Positions 1 to 8,645 of a stretch of 32,795 nt of DNA are shown here, one piece after another (position 1 is the stretch's first letter; each line of letters starts with the position of its first letter). The stretch is from an uncultured Alphaproteobacteria bacterium. GTDB lineage: Bacteria; Pseudomonadota; Alphaproteobacteria; UBA8366; GCA-2717185. The DNA lies in the NCBI GenBank assembly GCA_943788635.1, contig CALSRA010000051.1, positions 1-32,795 on the forward strand. The letters run 5' to 3'. The notes under the pieces are model-generated. The model was not told the DNA's origin. It worked only from the letters and a program-made list of their open reading frames with translations, and searched no databases. The translations under genes were made by a program, and so were the position numbers.

Positions 1-377
1 AGCGCGGCCACGGCGGCATCACGGGTCATTCCGGTCAGCCGGTTGTCGCCGGTCACGCAGAGCACATGCCTGCACATGCCGGAATTCACCAGCGCGGCTG
101 CCTGCATCACCATCATCGATCCCGTTGCCCCGCCGGCATGCAGTCCGGCATTGAAGTTCGGATCCACGCCCAGATATTCGCAGAAGGCGGAACTCAGCAT
201 CGGATAGGTTTCGGTCAACGCATAGGCGCAGAGCACGCCATCGATATCGCCGCGTTCCAGTCCCGCATCATTCAGCGCGCCAAGTGCGGCCTCGGTGTGC
301 AGCGACATGCAGGTGCTGCCGGCCACTTCGCCGACTTTCGTATTGTGGACGCCGGTAATGGCTGCGTGACTAGTCAT
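1..377 (-). CDS. Thiolase-like protein, N-terminal part (cut by window edge)
   Basis: The ATG at 377 opens a frame that runs off the left edge (about 125 residues seen). It begins MTSHAAITGVHNTKVGE and shows the N-terminal thiolase fold seen in SCP-x/lipid-transfer-type acetyl-CoA acetyltransferases. Where classical thiolases have the nucleophile in CASG, this protein reads HAGGATGS, so the usual cysteine is replaced by glycine. Such variants are common in thiolase-like proteins that work with a small DUF35/OB-fold partner. The start overlaps the end of the upstream hydratase gene by 8 bases, which suggests translational coupling and a joint role in acyl-CoA breakdown. The substrate is unknown and the C-terminal catalytic residues lie outside the window. 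Confidence 0.75.
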   Translation of the reverse strand, partial: MTSHAAITGVHNTKVGEVAGSTCMSLHTEAALGALNDAGLERGDIDGVLCAYALTETYPMLSSAFCEYLGVDPNFNAGLHAGGATGSMMVMQAAALVNSGMCRHVLCVTGDNRLTGMTRDAAVAA

Positions 378-1185
378 CGCCGCCGACCTCCTTTTCAAGC
401 TGGTTCCAGTCGAAGGGCAGCGGTTCCTTGGCGATGAACCGCCGGGTCGCTTCCTTGTGGTAGTCGGAATGCATGGCCACGCCCTGCGCGAAAGATTCCA
501 GCTCACCGAGCGCTTTCTGGTCCATATGGAAGGCGTTATTGAGAATGTTCTTCGACATGCCAATGGCTTCGCGCGACGCATGGCGGAATCGGCCGGCAAA
601 TGCCTTTGCCTGGGTCAACAGGTCGTCCGACGGGTGGATCGCCTTGACGATCCCCAGTTCCTTTGCTTCCGCGGCATCGAAGGTGCGGGCGGTAAAGATC
701 AGGTCCTTGGCCGCCTGCAGCCCGACGATACGCGGCAGCAGGAAAAACCCGCCCGCATCCGGCACCAACCCGATCCGCCCGAACACGGCGCAGAAACGGG
801 TGCGCGGTGTTGCCAGCACGAAATCCGCTGCCAGCGCCAGGTTTAGCCCGGCCCCGAAGGCCGGTCCGTCGACCGCGGCGATCACCGGCAGTTCCAGGTT
901 GACCAGTTCCGGCAGCCAGACATGGATGTTCTGGATCCGCTTGCGGGCGTTCTGCACCGTGCTGCGCGCGCCGGTCATGCCCTTGATGTCGCCCCCGGCG
1001 CAGAAGGCGCTACCCGCCCCCGTGATGATGGCGGCCTTCAGGTCCGGATCGTTGCGCATGACCATGACCGCGTCGGCCAGTTCCTCGCGCATCTGGATGT
1101 CCAGCGCGTTGCGTGCCGCCGGCCGGTTGAGTGTGACAGTGACGATTTCGTCCTGGACCTCGTATTTGATGGCTTCGTAGGTCAT
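370..1185 (-). CDS. Enoyl-CoA hydratase/isomerase family protein
   Basis: A 271-residue crotonase-fold protein starting MTYEAIKYEVQDE. I chose the ATG at 1185 because homology to the family begins there; a longer in-frame extension upstream has no family similarity. Visible motifs are NRPAARNALD, the oxyanion-hole segment AFCAGGDIKGM, AAVDGPAFGAGLNLALAAD, and GLVPDAGG. The usual first catalytic Glu (in PEI) appears replaced (VFGRIGL), while an Asp sits in PDAGG. That arrangement resembles PaaG-type and other isomerase/hydratase members. The enzyme probably acts on a CoA thioester in the cytoplasm. It is transcribed divergently from the dehydrogenase at 1280 and overlaps the thiolase-like gene downstream. 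The exact substrate cannot be told. Confidence 0.88.
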   Translation of the reverse strand: MTYEAIKYEVQDEIVTVTLNRPAARNALDIQMREELADAVMVMRNDPDLKAAIITGAGSAFCAGGDIKGMTGARSTVQNARKRIQNIHVWLPELVNLELPVIAAVDGPAFGAGLNLALAADFVLATPRTRFCAVFGRIGLVPDAGGFFLLPRIVGLQAAKDLIFTARTFDAAEAKELGIVKAIHPSDDLLTQAKAFAGRFRHASREAIGMSKNILNNAFHMDQKALGELESFAQGVAMHSDYHKEATRRFIAKEPLPFDWNQLEKEVGGDD

Positions 1186-1279
1186 GTGAGCATTCCGGTA
1201 TTGTGTGAAAGGGAAGTCGTAAGGGTATAGTTGCCGGGTCAGTCCCGGTAGCGGGCGTAACGGAGTGTAGAGGATCAAT

Positions 1280-2199
1280 ATGGCCGACGGAAAGATGCTG
1301 GAGGGAAAAGTCGCGGTAGTGACCGGGGCAGGGCGTGGAATCGGGCGCGGCTTTGCCATGCTGATGGCGTCGCAGGGCGCCAAGGTTGTCGTCAACGATA
1401 TCGGTGGTTCGGTCGAGGGCGAGGGGCAGGACAGCGGCCCGGCCTATGAGGTCGTCAACGAAATTCGCGGCGCCGGCGGTGAAGCGGTGATGAACGCCGA
1501 TAGCGTTACCGATTGGGACGGCGCGCATCGTATCGTGCAGCAGGCGGTCGACGAATTCGGCAAGATCGATATCGTCGTCAACAATGCCGGCATCCTGCGC
1601 GACCGGATCTTCCACCGCATGACCGAGGAAGACTGGGACGGCGTTATCAATGTTCATTTGAAGGGCAGCTTCAATGTCAGCGGGCGGCGGCCGACCATTT
1701 CCGGGCGCAGGAATCCGGCTGCTTCGTCCACATGACCTCGACCTCGGGGCTGATCGGCAATTTCGGCCAGGCGAATTATTCCGCCGCCAAGCTGGGCATC
1801 GCCGGGCTGTCGAAATCGATCGCGCTGGATATGTCGCGCTTCAACGTTCGGTCCAACTGCATCACGCCGTTCGCGTGGAGCCGCATGATCGGGTCGATCC
1901 CGCAGAACACCGAAGCGGAACGCGAACGCGTCGCCAAGATCAAGGAAATGACCCCGGAAAAGATCGCCCCGATGGCGGTATTCCTGGTCAGCGATGCGGC
2001 ATCGGATGTCACCGGGCAGATCTTCGGCGTGCGCAACAACGAAATCTTCCTGATGGGTCAGTCACGGCCGATCCGTTCCGTGCATCGCGGCGAGGGCTGG
2101 ACGCCCGAACTGATCGCCGAACACGCCTATCCGGCGATGAAGCCGCATTTCTACGGGCTCGACCGGTCCGAAGACGTGTTCAGCTGGGATCCCATCTAG
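1280..2199 (+). CDS. Short-chain dehydrogenase/reductase, one frameshift
   Basis: An SDR-family NAD(P)-dependent oxidoreductase of about 306 residues, starting MADGKMLEGKVAVVTGAG. The Rossmann motif TGAGRGIG is at residues 15-22, NNAG at 101-104, and the catalytic Ser and Tyr-Lys lie in STSG and YSAAKLG. The N-terminal part resembles the dehydrogenase domain of peroxisomal multifunctional enzyme type 2, which fits 3-hydroxyacyl-CoA oxidation. The reading frame breaks near 1682-1690: the first frame reads to HLKGSFNVS and the continuation RAAADHFRAQESG lies in another frame. One missing base after AGC would explain this. The sequence AGAGGATCAAT gives a ribosome site before the ATG. The MOSC gene follows 15 bases after the stop. 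Confidence 0.85.
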
Positions 2200-2214
2200 A
2201 AAGGAAAACCCGGT

Positions 2215-2757
2215 ATGAACGGCACGGTCACGGCGGTCAGCCGCAGTCCGGAATACAGCTTCTCCAAGCCCAACGCGGACAGCATTACCTTGCTGGAAGG
2301 GTTGGGCGTGGAGGGCGATTCGCATCTCGGCAAAACGGTCCGGCACCGGGCGCGGGTGAAGCTGGACCCGACCGTGCCGAACTTGCGGCAGGTTCATCTG
2401 ATCCATGCCGAGTTGTTCGATGAGCTGCGGGCGGCGGGTTTCGACCTGACCCCCGGGCTGATCGGCGAGAACGTCACCACCAGCGGAATCGACCTGCTGG
2501 CCCTGCCGACCGGCACCAAGCTGCATCTGGGCGATGCGGCGGTGATCGAGGTAACGGGGCTGCGCAACCCATGCCTCCAGCTCGACCGGCTGATGCCGGG
2601 GCTGATGAAGGCTACCCTGCCGCGCGACGCGGACGGCAAGCTGGTCCGCAAGGCCGGGGTGATGAGCGTGGTGTTGACCGGCGGCGTGGTGCGGCCGGGC
2701 GACACAATCCGTATCGAATTGCCGCCCGAACCGCATACACCGCTGGAGCCGGTCTAG
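2215..2757 (+). CDS. MOSC domain protein
   Basis: A 180-residue protein with the MOSC (molybdenum cofactor sulfurase C-terminal) fold. Recognised segments are LEGLGVEGDSH near the start, GLIGENVTTSGIDLLAL at about 82-97, and TGLRNPCLQLDRL with the conserved Cys at residue 120. Family members bind sulfur or molybdenum cofactor, or act as reductase components; stand-alone proteins like this one (YiiM type) are often implicated in handling N-hydroxylated compounds. AAGGAAAACCCGGT before the ATG is a good ribosome site. It follows the dehydrogenase in the same direction and may share its transcript. Its stop codon overlaps that of the convergent RidA gene by two bases. Confidence 0.88.
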   Translation: MNGTVTAVSRSPEYSFSKPNADSITLLEGLGVEGDSHLGKTVRHRARVKLDPTVPNLRQVHLIHAELFDELRAAGFDLTPGLIGENVTTSGIDLLALPTGTKLHLGDAAVIEVTGLRNPCLQLDRLMPGLMKATLPRDADGKLVRKAGVMSVVLTGGVVRPGDTIRIELPPEPHTPLEPV

Positions 2758-3102
2758 AGCGCCGCGATCACCATGATCTCGATGCTCAGCTTCGGGTTGG
2801 CCAGCTTGGCCTCGACCGTGGCGCGCGCCGGCGGGTTGGCGGGGTCGATCCACTTGACCCAGATTTCGTTCATATCCGCCCAGGTGCCGATATCGGTCAG
2901 CCAGATTTCCGCCGACAGGATCTTCGACTTGTCGGTACCGGCCTCGCCCAGATACTGGTCGATCTTGTCGAGAATCCTGCTGGCACTGCCCCTGCACGTC
3001 GAGCGAGGTATCGCTGGCGGTCAGCCCTGACAGGTAAACCGTATCGCCGTGCACGACGGCCTTGCTCATCAGCTTGTTGGTGTCGATCCGTTTGATGGCC
3101 AT
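2754..3102 (-). CDS. RidA/YjgF family enamine deaminase, one frameshift
   Basis: About 115 residues, starting MAIKRIDTNKLMSKAVVHGD. RidA proteins hydrolyse reactive enamine/imine intermediates made by PLP enzymes. The family signature is visible: VYLSGLTASDTSLDVQGQ in the first frame and SRILDKIDQYLGEAGTDKSK with a C-terminal ARATVEAKL in the second. The latter keeps the carboxylate-binding Arg. The frame changes near 2985-3000; one extra base would explain it. GGGAGG lies 7 bases before the ATG. The gene is convergent with the MOSC gene, and their stop codons overlap. It is probably functional if the frameshift is a sequence error. Confidence 0.85.
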
Positions 3103-3190
3103 GATGGCGCCTCCCTATATATAATGGATTTCATTGTATGAATTAGTACGCGGCACGAGCCGCCGGAACAAGACGGAAGGAACCGCAACG

Positions 3191-3559
3191 GTGATCGAAC
3201 AACTGGCGGAACGGGCGAACGCGGATGACTGGCTGGTTCATCGCGGCCGGCGCATCAACCTGAAATTCCTGCTTGGCATCGGCGGCACCGATTACATCGT
3301 CGCCATTCGTGATGGCCGGATCGATTCGGTAAGCCCCCGGAAACTGCCGACCGACACGGGCGCGTTTTCGATCCGCGCGGCCAACGATGTCTGGGCCGAT
3401 TTCTGGTTGGCCGAACCGCCGCGCGACCGGCACGATGTCTTCTCGATGGTCGCGGCGGGGCTGGCGACGCTGGATGGCGAGCTGCTGCCGCTGATGCAGA
3501 ACCTGCAATATTTCAAGGACCTGCTGGCCGCCCCTCGCGCCGCAGCGGTGGAGGCGTAA
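3191..3559 (+). CDS. Small SCP2-like sterol/lipid carrier protein
   Basis: A 122-residue protein when started at the GTG at 3191, which has AAGGA about 9 bases upstream; a longer in-frame start at 3134 lacks a good ribosome site. The pattern INLKFLLGIGGTDYIVAIRDGRI followed by a C-terminal segment resembling GLATLDGELLPLMQNLQYFKDLL matches the layout of SCP2 sterol-binding proteins, where a curved sheet and helices enclose a lipid or acyl-CoA. The match is by pattern only. It lies 3 bases before the hydrolase gene and probably forms an operon with it. In this acyl-CoA context it may carry the hydrophobic substrate. Confidence 0.55.
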   Translation: MIEQLAERANADDWLVHRGRRINLKFLLGIGGTDYIVAIRDGRIDSVSPRKLPTDTGAFSIRAANDVWADFWLAEPPRDRHDVFSMVAAGLATLDGELLPLMQNLQYFKDLLAAPRAAAVEA

Positions 3560-3562
3560 GCT

Positions 3563-4414
3563 ATGGTCGAATTCGAACCCATCACCGGGCGCTACTTTAC
3601 CATGCAGGTCGCGGGCGAAGACGTGCGCGTCTATGTCGAGGAAGCCGGCTCCGGCATCCCGCTGGTCTGCCTGCACACCGCCGGCGCCGACAGCCGCCAG
3701 TTCCGCCACCTGCTCTGCGATCCCGCGGTGACCGAACATTACCGCGTGCTCGCCTTCGACATGCCCTGGCACGGCAAGTCCAACCCGCCGGTCGGCTATC
3801 AGAACCGCGATTACCAGCTCACCACCGGCCTGTACCGCGAAACCGTCAACGCTTTTTGCGCCGCCATGGAACTCGATAACCCGGTGGTCATGGGCTGCTC
3901 GATGGGCGGACGGATCGTGCTGCATCTGGCGCTGGAACAGCCGGATGATTTCCGCGCCGTCATCGCGCTGGAAGGGGCAGACCGGCTGGAACCCTATTAC
4001 GACACCGACTGGCTGAACCGCCCGGACATCCACGGCGGGGAAATCGCCGCGGCGTTTGTGTCCGGCCAGGTCGCGCCGCAAAGCCCGGACGAATTCCGCC
4101 ACGAGACCCTGTGGCATTACAAGCAGGGCGGCCCGGGCATCTTCAAGGGCGACCTGTATTTCTACTGGACCGACGGCCATTTCGACGACCGCTCGGCGCA
4201 GATCGACACCAGCCGCTGCCCGGTCTACCTGATGTCCGGCGAATACGACAGCTCCTGCACGCCCGAACGCACCGAAGCCACGGCGGGGCGCATCAAGGGC
4301 TCGAAGGCCAAGGTGATGGCGGATATCGGTCATTTCCCGATGTCCGAAAACCCCGAACTGTTCCGCCGCCACTTCATGCCGGTGCTGGAGGAAATTCGCA
4401 AGACGGGCGGGTGA
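3563..4414 (+). CDS. Alpha/beta hydrolase
   Basis: A 283-residue alpha/beta-fold hydrolase. The nucleophile elbow is GCSMGG with Ser113, the acid is Asp229 in MSGEYDSSCTPE, and the base is His257 in DIGHFPMSENP, so the triad is complete. The oxyanion segment CLHTAG is at 36-41. It resembles hydrolases of ring-cleavage or lactone/ester products, but specificity cannot be assigned. No signal peptide is visible, so it is cytoplasmic. GGAGG at 3549-3553, inside the end of the preceding SCP2-like gene, serves as its ribosome site, which supports coupled translation. Confidence 0.88.
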   Translation: MVEFEPITGRYFTMQVAGEDVRVYVEEAGSGIPLVCLHTAGADSRQFRHLLCDPAVTEHYRVLAFDMPWHGKSNPPVGYQNRDYQLTTGLYRETVNAFCAAMELDNPVVMGCSMGGRIVLHLALEQPDDFRAVIALEGADRLEPYYDTDWLNRPDIHGGEIAAAFVSGQVAPQSPDEFRHETLWHYKQGGPGIFKGDLYFYWTDGHFDDRSAQIDTSRCPVYLMSGEYDSSCTPERTEATAGRIKGSKAKVMADIGHFPMSENPELFRRHFMPVLEEIRKTGG

Positions 4415-4478
4415 GAAGGCGCGTTTCGGTTTGCATTGATTGACATTCATTGGCATCGAAGCCCCCGCCTCACCCCGA

Positions 4479-4506
4479 CCCTCTCCACCCCCGGGGGTGG
4501 AGAGGG
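4479..4506. repeat. REP-like perfect 28-bp palindrome
   Basis: Two 14-base arms, CCCTCTCCACCCCC and its exact reverse complement, meet at 4492/4493. The lead-in GCCTCACCCCGA just before it is typical of the dispersed CCTCACCC...CCCTCTCC repeats of alphaproteobacteria. It may also act as a transcription stop after the hydrolase gene, though no T-run follows. Confidence 0.8.
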
Positions 4507-4540
4507 GGCGCAGAATGCCCACACGCCGTCTTCTGGAACC

Positions 4541-4563
4541 CTCTCCCCCCTTGAGGAGGAGAG
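4541..4563. repeat. Second REP-like imperfect palindrome
   Basis: CTCTCCCCCC and GAGGAGGAGAG form an imperfect stem around TT. It lies 34 bases from the first palindrome and directly precedes the IS110 element. The pair looks like a two-unit REP cluster. Confidence 0.6.
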
Positions 4564-4578
4564 CATCTGTGTCTCGAG

Positions 4579-5710
<1,132 letters not shown>

Positions 5711-5779
5711 TAAAAAACAACGCATCCGCAACATGCAAGGGCAGGGTGAGGAGGTGGGCCTTGCCGTCGCTCGCGCCGC

Positions 5780-6073
5780 CTAGTTCGTCGCCGCCGTGGG
5801 CGGGCGTTTTACCAGGGCCCAGGTGTTCGGGACCGCGCCGATTGGCATCTCGATCAGCACGGGGCCGGCGGTTGCAAAGGCCGCGCCCTGTTCGTGCCGC
5901 GTGTGGATTAGCCGGACCTCGTTGCGCGCCTCGTACAGCGCGTCGAAGGTATTGTCGAGCTGCACCCCCGGCAGGCCGAACACGGTATCGACCCCGTGCT
6001 GTGTCAATGTTCCCACGATGGCCTGTCCGCCCGTCATTTTCGGCACTGGCCCGTTTCCTTCCCTGCTGGGCAT
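5780..6073 (-). pseudogene. Remnant of a thiamine-diphosphate-dependent enzyme (acetolactate-synthase-like)
   Basis: An open frame of 97 codons; the family start is probably the ATG at 6036 (MTGGQAIVGTLTQHGVD). The first part matches the Pyr domain of ThDP enzymes up to the cofactor-activating Glu in RHEQGAAF. It then jumps in frame to TAGPVLIEMPIGAVP, which in intact family members lies about 100 residues later at the end of that domain. The middle of the domain and the whole central and PP-binding domains (several hundred residues) are missing. The frame ends at 5780, near the IS110 element. This is an internal deletion plus C-terminal loss, not a simple frameshift, so it is very unlikely to be active. 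Confidence 0.78.
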
Positions 6074-6247
6074 GGCGCGATGCTCCCGCCGGCGAGGACG
6101 GGATCGTTGATTGCGGGGCTAGGGTTTCGTGTTCGATGCCCGAAATCTAGTACCGTCACGGCGGCACCCGCGGGCCGGGAGATCGATTCTGGATGACTCG
6201 CGGCAAAGCTGCTTAACTGTGGGTGGCTACGACGGAGGGAGAAGCCG

Positions 6248-7468
6248 GTGCGTATCATGTCACGACCAAGTCTGTTGCTGCTGTGCGGATTCGCGTTGTT
6301 GCTGGCCGCGGGCTGCGCCAATCGGACGCCCAAGTGGGTGATTGATCCGATCGTTTTGGGCCAGATTCTGGCGCGCGCGATGAAACCCGGCGACGTGATT
6401 CTGCATGATGCGGGAACGATTGTTATGGGGCCGCGGACCGCCGAGGAACTGGTGTCGGGAATCGAAAAACAATTCGCGGACAATTCGCAGCAGGACCTGG
6501 TAGGGGTGCTGCGGAAGCTTCAGGAAACCCGGAACCTTGAAGAATGGACGCTGCCCGTCGCGACCCGTTTTGCGGTCAAGGCGGAAAAACTGCCCCAGCT
6601 CTGCGACAGTTATGTGCGTAATTTTGTGCTGCTGCGGCTTCGGGGGCTGCCCAGGAAACTGAAGAAAATTTAGCTCGACGCGCAGCGCGAAAGCGGCGAA
6701 GCCGTGGGGACGTGCAGCTTCAAGGTGATCAAGGGCGGCATCATCTCGAATCAAACCGGTGAGCGGGTCCGGTTTTCGGGAAAACTGTTTTTCCTGGATC
6801 TGGGTTCACACGGCCGGGTGCATCTCGGCATGATGCTGAAGGCGCGCCAGTTGGAGCTGCAGAAACCTGTTCAGGAATTCCTGCTGATCGTGCCCGAGGA
6901 CAAGGGGGACAGTCTGAACCTGTCGCATATTGTCGATGCGGCGGCGAAGCAGCTTTACGAAAAGATCGGCCGGGAATGGACCGTCGTCTTTACGCTCGCC
7001 ACGCGCAAGGGCACCGGGAACGGGTTCCGGACGCTCGGGTTGCGGCGCAACGCGCTTCCGATGGCGAATGGCGACATCATGCAGCTTGAATCGCTCAAGG
7101 TGCGTATCGGCCGCAGCGGCCCGGTGGGCAGCGCCCTGTCCCCCGCCGAGACCCATGTTGTTCTGGAGGTCGCCAACAAGGCGCTGGCGCAGCATATGAA
7201 GGCGGGAACACTGAAAGAATATCGTGACGGCGATTTCAAGCGTGACAGCCGCGCGTTCCTGGATGCGGCCGGGAAATACGCGGCGGATACCATGGGCATC
7301 GGCAAGGTGACCATCATATCGAGCGTCGGCGAAATCGGCGAAAAGGGCCAGGTGAAGCTGAGCATCCCCGCAGTCTTTGCAAAGCGGGGCAGTGAATGGG
7401 TCTTCATACCACCCAAGAAAACGCTGCTGCCGAACAATCCGGAAGACAATTCTCGCCCGTCTATTTAA
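6248..7468 (+). CDS. Predicted lipoprotein of unknown function, interrupted by in-frame amber codon
   Basis: The GTG at 6248 follows GGAGGGAGAAGCC. The first frame begins with a lipoprotein signal (MRIMSRPSLLLLCGFALLLAA) and the lipobox LAAGC with Cys23, so the product should be lipidated and envelope-anchored. It stops at a TAG at 6671-6673 after 141 residues. The same frame is open again directly after the stop and runs to 7468. Reading through gives about 406 residues, with KLKKI-stop-LDAQRESGEAVG looking like one continuous helix, so TAG may replace CAG. A second start within the frame (GTG at 6704) has no clear ribosome site. I do not recognise the family. The C-terminal half has no transmembrane segment. 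Confidence 0.6.
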
Positions 7469-7481
7469 GAGCGCGTCCCCG

Positions 7482-8645
7482 TCAGCGTCCGGCCTGCGCC
7501 TGATACAACGCCAGCGTCTGCGCGATGACGATGGCTTCGGCGAATTCGGTTTCGGCGGCGTGCCGTGCGGCGTTGCCGAGACGGGTGCGCAAGGCCGGGT
7601 CGGCCGCGAGTTTCTCCAGCGCGTCGGCCAGCGGTTCGATACTGCGCAGCGGCACCAGCAAGCCGGTTTCGCCGTCGCGGCAAACCTCGCGGCAACCGGG
7701 CACGTCGGTTGCGACCATCGGTAACCCGGCGGCGGCGGCTTCGAGTAGCGATTTCGGCAAGCCCTCCCGGTAGGACGGAAGCACCGCGATATGCGCCGCG
7801 GCGTAGGCCCCGGCGATGTCGCGGCTGGGGCCGGCAACCTCGACCACGCCCTCATCGGCCCATGCATCCAGCGTGGCCTGCGGGATGGCGGCGGGGTTGT
7901 CGTCGCCGGGGCCAACCAGCCGGATGCGGATCGCCACGCCGCGTGTCTTCAGCAGCCGGGCCGCCTCGACCAGCTCGCCGATGCCCTTGTCCCACAGCAT
8001 GCGGGATACGCAGATCGCGAGTGGCGGGTCGGGCGGTTCATTTGCTTGCGGGCGAAAGGTTTCGATATCGACGCCGGAGCCGCGAATGATGGTGATGCGC
8101 TGCGGGGCGACGCCGATGCGGTCGGTGAACAGCGCGCGGTCGTCCGGGTTCTGCACGATGACGCGGCTGGCCGGGCGGTTCAGCAGGAAGCGGAACAGCC
8201 CCGCGATCACCGGGCGCAACAGTCGCGCAAACAGCCCGTTGGAAATGAAGACAAACCCCATCCCGGCAAAGGCGTTGACCATCACCGGCAGCGCTGTCCA
8301 CCAGGCGGCGATGCTGCCATACAGCGCCGGTTTCAGCGCGACATGATGGACGACATCGGGCCGTTCGCGCCGGTACAGGGCGATCAGCGACAGCAATGTG
8401 CGCAGGTCGTGCAGCGGGTTGCGGCCGCTGCGCGCCAGTTCGATGGGAACCAGCCGGAAGCCCTCCGCCTCGATATCGGCGCCGCGCTCGCGCACCCGCG
8501 TCGCCACCACGACCTCGGCCCCGGCATCGCGCGCGGCCCGTGCGATGGGCAGGCGATGGGACAGGAAATACCAGTCCTCGCTGACCAGGAAGAGGATCTT
8601 GCGGCCACTCAGGTCGATGGGTGGGTTGTCGGCGTCCGTGCTCAT
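7482..8645 (-). CDS. Glycosyltransferase family 4 protein
   Basis: A 387-residue GT-B glycosyltransferase starting MSTDADNPPIDLSGRKILFLV. The N-terminal domain has the WYFLSHRLPIARAARDAGAEV segment typical of GT4 enzymes of O-antigen and exopolysaccharide synthesis. The C-terminal domain has GSGVDIETFRP, a sugar-nucleotide binding region SRMLWDKGIGELVEAARLL, and the EX7E motif in YREGLPKSLLEA. The start ATG overlaps the TGA of the upstream asparagine synthase gene (ATGA), so the pair is translationally coupled. It probably adds a sugar to a lipid-linked surface glycan; donor and acceptor are unknown. Confidence 0.88.
   Translation of the reverse strand: MSTDADNPPIDLSGRKILFLVSEDWYFLSHRLPIARAARDAGAEVVVATRVRERGADIEAEGFRLVPIELARSGRNPLHDLRTLLSLIALYRRERPDVVHHVALKPALYGSIAAWWTALPVMVNAFAGMGFVFISNGLFARLLRPVIAGLFRFLLNRPASRVIVQNPDDRALFTDRIGVAPQRITIIRGSGVDIETFRPQANEPPDPPLAICVSRMLWDKGIGELVEAARLLKTRGVAIRIRLVGPGDDNPAAIPQATLDAWADEGVVEVAGPSRDIAGAYAAAHIAVLPSYREGLPKSLLEAAAAGLPMVATDVPGCREVCRDGETGLLVPLRSIEPLADALEKLAADPALRTRLGNAARHAAETEFAEAIVIAQTLALYQAQAGR

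Noticed and set aside
3120..3125. TATAAT as a -10 element between ridA and the SCP2-like gene
   Set aside because: It is an exact -10 hexamer but has no recognisable -35 at 16-18 bases on the plus strand, so it is not listed as a promoter.
4436..4578. The repeat-rich stretch as a possible CRISPR or phage attachment site
   Set aside because: There is no regular repeat-spacer pattern and no integrase or tRNA nearby; REP-like palindromes explain it better.
6704..7468. A separate gene starting at GTG 6704
   Set aside because: It lies in the same frame as the lipoprotein gene, just after the amber stop, with no ribosome site. It is more simply the second half of one gene.
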